Shown here piece by piece: positions 6,553 to 9,510 of a stretch of 9,510 nt of DNA. Position 1 is the first letter of the stretch; every line of letters starts with the position of its first letter. The notes beneath the pieces are model-generated. The model was not told where the DNA came from. It did not search any database and saw nothing but the letters and a program-made list of their open reading frames with translations. The translations under genes and the position numbers were made by a program. This stretch comes from Gemmatimonadota bacterium (GTDB lineage: Bacteria; Gemmatimonadota; Gemmatimonadetes; Longimicrobiales; Gaopeijiaceae), in contig SKVI01000311.1 of assembly GCA_007129525.1 (NCBI GenBank), positions 1 through 9,510 on the forward strand. The letters are read 5' to 3'.

Positions 6553-8448
6553 ATGAATTTCGACCCGCGGATGACCTTCGACAGCTTTGTGGTAGGGCCG
6601 GCCAACCGGTTGGCCAGCGCCGCCGCACGCCGCGTGGCCGAGCACCCGGGCAGGAGCTACAATCCCCTCTTCCTGTACTCGGCCTCGGGCCTCGGAAAAT
6701 CCCACATCCTGACGGCCATCGCCCACCACGCCCTCCGGCAGGACCCCGATCGGGAGGTGGTGCTACAGCCCCTGGAAGTGTTCCTGGGCGAGCTCACCGA
6801 CGCCCTGGAGCGGGGACAGGGAACCGAGCTGGAAGCCCGCTACGCCACCCTCGACATCCTCCTCCTGGATGACGTGCAGTTCCTCGCCGGGCAGAAGCAG
6901 GCCCAGGAAATGCTGCTCCGAACCCTGGACGGAATCACCTCCCGGGGCGGACAGGTGGCGCTGGCCTCGGATCGTCCGCCGTCGGAGATGGAGGACCTGG
7001 ACGCTCGACTCCTCTCTCGTTTTTCCGGAGGCCTCATCGTGGACCTGGGCCCTCCGGACCTCGAGACCCGGGTGGCCATCGTGCGGCGCAAGGCCAGGGA
7101 CCGGGGGGCCGAGTTGGCGCCTGGAGTGGCCGAGGTCCTGGCCCGATCGGCCTTTCGCAACGTGCGGGAGCTCCAGGGCGCTCTGAACCGTGTCCTGGTC
7201 CTGCAGGAGCTGGAGGGCCGGGCGGTGACGGTCGAGGAGCTTCCGGAGGCGGTGGGAGGGCTTCCCCAGGCCCCTCCCGGGGTCGCGGAGGAGTCGGAGT
7301 GGCGTCAGCGGCTCCAGGAGGCGGTGGATGAGGCCGAGGCGGAGGGTTTCGTGACCCAGCCCCTGACCCGGATGCTCGAGGTCGAGGAAGAACCCGAGGG
7401 CTGGGAGAAGGTCCTGGAGGGCTACCTGGCCGACCTCGAACGCAGCCGGCAGATCTCCCGTGAGCTCGAGGAGCTGGGCAATCCCTGGCCCGAGGCCGCG
7501 GCGACCCTCCTTCGAGATCCCGGGCGCCTGGACGAGTCCGAGGCGCTCCTGGCGTCAGCTCGGGAGCGGGCACGGTCCTTCCCCGACATTCCGCCGGGGC
7601 CGGACCTGGCCGACCTCGAGGAACACGTTCCGGCGCTGGCCCGTCGCGCCGCCGACCGGCTCCTCACTGCCGAACGTCCGGACTACAACCCCCTCTACGT
7701 GCACTCCACCGACCCGGACCGGGCCAGGGTCTTCCTGGAGGCGGCGGGGCGAACCCACCGGAGTCGCGTCCCCGAGGCCCGGGTGGCGCTGATCTCGGTG
7801 GAGGCCTTTTCCAATGAGTTCGTGGACGCCATATCCAACGGCGTGGCCGGAGCCTGGCGTGAGCGGTGGTGGACGGTGGAAGTGCTGCTTCTCCACGGGT
7901 TGGAAAAGTTGACGGCGACCGAGCGGGCCCAGGAGGAGTTCTTCCACCTCTTCGAAGCCCTGAGGCGTCGCGACGCCAGGATCCTTCTGGCCTCCGAACG
8001 GCTTCCCTCGGACCTGGAAAAGCTGGACGACCGGCTCCGCTCCCGTTTCGAAGGAGGGCTGGTGGTGGAGCTGGGTGACGAGCCTCTGCCCGATGCTCTG
8101 GTAACCGAAGAACCGGCCGAGACTCCGGCGGTGGCAGAGGCCGATCCGGCTCCGGAATCGGCGGTGGAGCCGATGTTGGCGGCCGGTGCCGTGGAGGACG
8201 AGATCTGGAGCGACGGACTCGGCTCCGACGATACCGGGCCGGAGACCGTAGACGGCACCGACGATCTGGCCGCTCTCAAGGAGCTCGCCGGTGTGGGCCG
8301 GGCCAGGCGGAGGACCGATCGACGAGGAGGAAGGACCGGGGACTCCCCGGACGACGAGGACAGCGACGGGGGCCCCTGGACTCCCTCCCGGGAGAGAGTG
8401 GTATGGGACTGGCCCTCGGTGGACGACCGCGTGGTGGAGGACTTCTGA
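6553..8448 (+). CDS. DnaA-like tandem AAA+ protein: active domain plus degenerate second domain, no DNA-binding domain IV
   Basis: The product is 631 residues, numbered from ATG 6553. Domain 1 (about 3-230) is a DnaA-type AAA+ ATPase: FDSFVVGPANRLA (9-21), YNPLFLYSASGLGKSH (36-51, Walker A Lys49), ILLLDDVQFL (102-111, Walker B Asp106/Asp107), ASDRPP (138-143, sensor 1), LSRF (arginine finger Arg156) and NVRELQGALNRV (203-214, sensor 2 Arg205). A charged helical linker follows (about 232-375). Domain 2 (about 376-509) repeats the fold but lacks both Walker motifs. The tail (510-631) is acidic, with a basic patch near 582-596 (RARRRTDRRGGR), and ends WPSVDDRVVEDF. The DnaA-box-binding domain IV is absent, so this is not the replication initiator. 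A GTG at 6511 gives 14 more codons, but they have an atypically A/T-rich third position (5 of 14 G/C), unlike the rest of the gene, so 6553 is preferred. The function is unknown; a regulatory, Hda-like or localisation ATPase is possible. Confidence 0.85.
   Translation: MNFDPRMTFDSFVVGPANRLASAAARRVAEHPGRSYNPLFLYSASGLGKSHILTAIAHHALRQDPDREVVLQPLEVFLGELTDALERGQGTELEARYATLDILLLDDVQFLAGQKQAQEMLLRTLDGITSRGGQVALASDRPPSEMEDLDARLLSRFSGGLIVDLGPPDLETRVAIVRRKARDRGAELAPGVAEVLARSAFRNVRELQGALNRVLVLQELEGRAVTVEELPEAVGGLPQAPPGVAEESEWRQRLQEAVDEAEAEGFVTQPLTRMLEVEEEPEGWEKVLEGYLADLERSRQISRELEELGNPWPEAAATLLRDPGRLDESEALLASARERARSFPDIPPGPDLADLEEHVPALARRAADRLLTAERPDYNPLYVHSTDPDRARVFLEAAGRTHRSRVPEARVALISVEAFSNEFVDAISNGVAGAWRERWWTVEVLLLHGLEKLTATERAQEEFFHLFEALRRRDARILLASERLPSDLEKLDDRLRSRFEGGLVVELGDEPLPDALVTEEPAETPAVAEADPAPESAVEPMLAAGAVEDEIWSDGLGSDDTGPETVDGTDDLAALKELAGVGRARRRTDRRGGRTGDSPDDEDSDGGPWTPSRERVVWDWPSVDDRVVEDF
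7678..8079 (+). other. Degenerate second DnaA-like AAA+ domain (pseudo-ATPase) within the 6553-8448 gene
   Basis: Residues about 376-509 align by eye to the DnaA ATPase core. YNPLYVHS replaces YNPLFIYG. The Walker A loop is lost, with STDPDRARVF where GGxGxGKTHL is expected. FSNEFVDAIS matches DnaA's FTNEFIDAI region, and VEVLLLHGLEKL stands at Walker B with His-Gly in place of Asp-Asp. ERAQEEFFHLFEALRRRDAR is close to the canonical DnaA QEEFFHTFNAL stretch, then ASERLPSDL aligns with sensor 1. DDRLRSRFEGGL keeps the box VII arginine (Arg498). No lid or sensor 2 follows. It should not bind ATP in the usual way but could donate an arginine finger. Confidence 0.75.
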
Positions 8449-8496
8449 TGAGCCACCAGGCCCGCGTATCGGTTTCGAGTCAGGCAGGGAGAGCGG

Positions 8497-9510
8497 ATGG
8501 CAATTGAGGGAAGACTTCAGGACGTTGGACTGGCGGATATCTGCCAGCTCCTGGCCATGGGCCGAAAGACAGGCCGTCTCTCCGTGACGGACCGCTCCAA
8601 CTTCGGACACGTCTACTTCGAGGACGGTATGGTGGTGCACGCCACCGTGTTGAACCGGCGTGAGCGGCTGGGCGAGCTCCTGGTGCGCAACGACGTGGTG
8701 TCCGATGAAGCCATGGCCCGGGCTCGAGCCCAGGGCGAGGGAGCTGACGGCCACTACGCCCGGGCGCTGGTGGAGCGTGGGGACCTGGAGCCTGCCGAGC
8801 TGGAGCGCTATGCCCGGATCGAGGTGGAGGAGGCGGTCTACCACCTCTTTTCCTGGGAGGAGGGATCCTTTCACTTCCGCACCGGTGAATCTCCGGACGG
8901 GGCCATCCCGACGAAGGTGGCCATCCCAGCAGAAAACCTGCTCCTGGAAGGGGCTCGCCGCGTCGACGAATGGACGCAGATCCGTGAGGAGATCCCTTCG
9001 CTCTCCATGATCTTCGCGGTGGAGCGCGACCCGCGAAACGACCCGGAGGCGGAGCTGTCGCCGCAGCAGGACAGGGTGCTGGATTTCCTGGACGGACAGC
9101 GGACGGTGGCCCGCATCGTGCGGGATTCGGGAATGGTGGAGTTCGAGGCGGCCCGAGCCATCTACGAGATGATCCGGGAAGGATGGGTCCGACCGGCAGG
9201 AAGCCGACAGGACGAGGCTGCGGAGGTGGCGGAAGAGACGTCGGAGGCGGAGCGACACCTGGAGCTGGGACGGGCCTTCTACGGGACCGAGATGTACGAG
9301 GACGCGGAGCGGGAGCTGAAGGCCTGTCTCCAGGAGGACCCCGCGCAGGTGGAGGCCCTGGACCGGCTCGCAGTGATCGCCCTTCGTGACGGGAGGGACG
9401 AGGAGGCGCTGGAGCTTCTGGACCGGGCCATGGAGGCCGGGGACGCTTCCTATGCCCGCCTCAGGAACCGAGCTCTGGCTCTGGAGCGCCTGGACCGGGC
9501 TGAGGAGGCC
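8497..9510 (+). CDS. DUF4388 protein with winged-helix-like segment and TPR repeats, partial
   Basis: The gene is open at the right edge with 338 codons visible. The N-terminus is a DUF4388 domain (PatA N-terminal-like): EGRLQDVGLADICQLLAMG (4-22), TGRLSV (25-30), GHVYFEDGMVVHA (37-49). An RLGELLV segment (57-63) then resembles the N-terminal helical domain of type II secretion/pilus ATPases. LFSWEEGSFHF (117-127) and the EGARRVDEWTQIREEIPS segment (151-168) are typical of DUF4388 proteins. Residues about 188-233 look like a winged helix (LSPQQDRVLDFLDG, then YEMIREGWVRP). TPR-like helical pairs start near 251 and run off the window. It is soluble, with no signal peptide or membrane helix. 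AGGGAG at 8486-8491 is a good ribosome binding site 5 nt upstream of the ATG. The 48-nt gap after the DnaA-like gene suggests co-transcription. DUF4388 has no firmly assigned biochemical role; a scaffold or signalling function is inferred. Confidence 0.85.
   Translation, partial: MAIEGRLQDVGLADICQLLAMGRKTGRLSVTDRSNFGHVYFEDGMVVHATVLNRRERLGELLVRNDVVSDEAMARARAQGEGADGHYARALVERGDLEPAELERYARIEVEEAVYHLFSWEEGSFHFRTGESPDGAIPTKVAIPAENLLLEGARRVDEWTQIREEIPSLSMIFAVERDPRNDPEAELSPQQDRVLDFLDGQRTVARIVRDSGMVEFEAARAIYEMIREGWVRPAGSRQDEAAEVAEETSEAERHLELGRAFYGTEMYEDAERELKACLQEDPAQVEALDRLAVIALRDGRDEEALELLDRAMEAGDASYARLRNRALALERLDRAEEA

Noticed and set aside
8448..8507. A 19-codon reading frame whose ATG overlaps the stop of the DnaA-like gene (TGATGA)
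   Set aside because: The coupling geometry is tempting, but the peptide has no recognisable feature, third positions are mixed, and it ends inside the DUF4388 gene's start, which has its own good ribosome binding site.
7555..9258. Long - strand reading frame of about 567 codons opposite the DnaA-like and DUF4388 genes
   Set aside because: It crosses two supported genes in antisense and shows no motif; codon-bias shadow.
1..9510. CRISPR array, tRNA, rRNA, insertion sequence or prophage signals
   Set aside because: No direct repeat array, tRNA-like cloverleaf, transposase or terminal inverted repeats were found, and composition looks uniform across the window.

Overview
The window is about 9.5 kb of dense, high-GC bacterial DNA (strong G/C preference at third codon positions), with all eight recognised genes on the + strand. 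It looks like a chromosomal housekeeping stretch from a diderm bacterium of the Gemmatimonadota type. The ExbD/TonB pair implies an outer membrane. A DivIVA gene placed next to yggS and ileS is reminiscent of Gram-positive-like gene orders but co-occurs here with TonB. The ileS product is of the eukaryote-like kind. The phylum assignment is inference from gene content and family resemblance; no 16S or other marker is present.

Layout: (1) 1-796, the end of an exbD-like gene overlapping by 4 nt a complete tonB-like gene, closed by a strong GC-rich hairpin (822-858). (2) 929-6407, a compact housekeeping run: yggS (PLP homeostasis), divIVA (polar/septal coiled-coil protein), ileS (isoleucyl-tRNA synthetase) and a RluD-family pseudouridine synthase. 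Stop/start overlaps join yggS-divIVA and ileS-rluD, so this is probably one operon; a lspA gene, often found near ileS, is absent between ileS and rluD. (3) 6408-6552, a short intergenic/leader region with three consecutive inverted repeats. (4) 6553-8448, an unusual DnaA-related protein. (5) 8497 to the window end, a DUF4388 + winged-helix-like + TPR protein, incomplete.

The most interesting part is the 6553-8448 gene. It encodes a DnaA-type AAA+ ATPase domain with intact Walker A, Walker B, arginine finger and sensor 2. A helical linker follows, then a second DnaA-like AAA+ fold whose Walker A and Walker B are destroyed while its box VII arginine is kept. An acidic/basic tail follows, with no DnaA domain IV (the DnaA-box-binding helix-turn-helix). 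It therefore cannot be the normal replication initiator and looks like a tandem active/pseudo-ATPase DnaA paralogue, apparently co-transcribed with a DUF4388/TPR scaffold protein. Its role is unknown.

The long reading frames on the - strand and in the other + frames are explained by GC-rich codon bias opposite the real genes and are not annotated.
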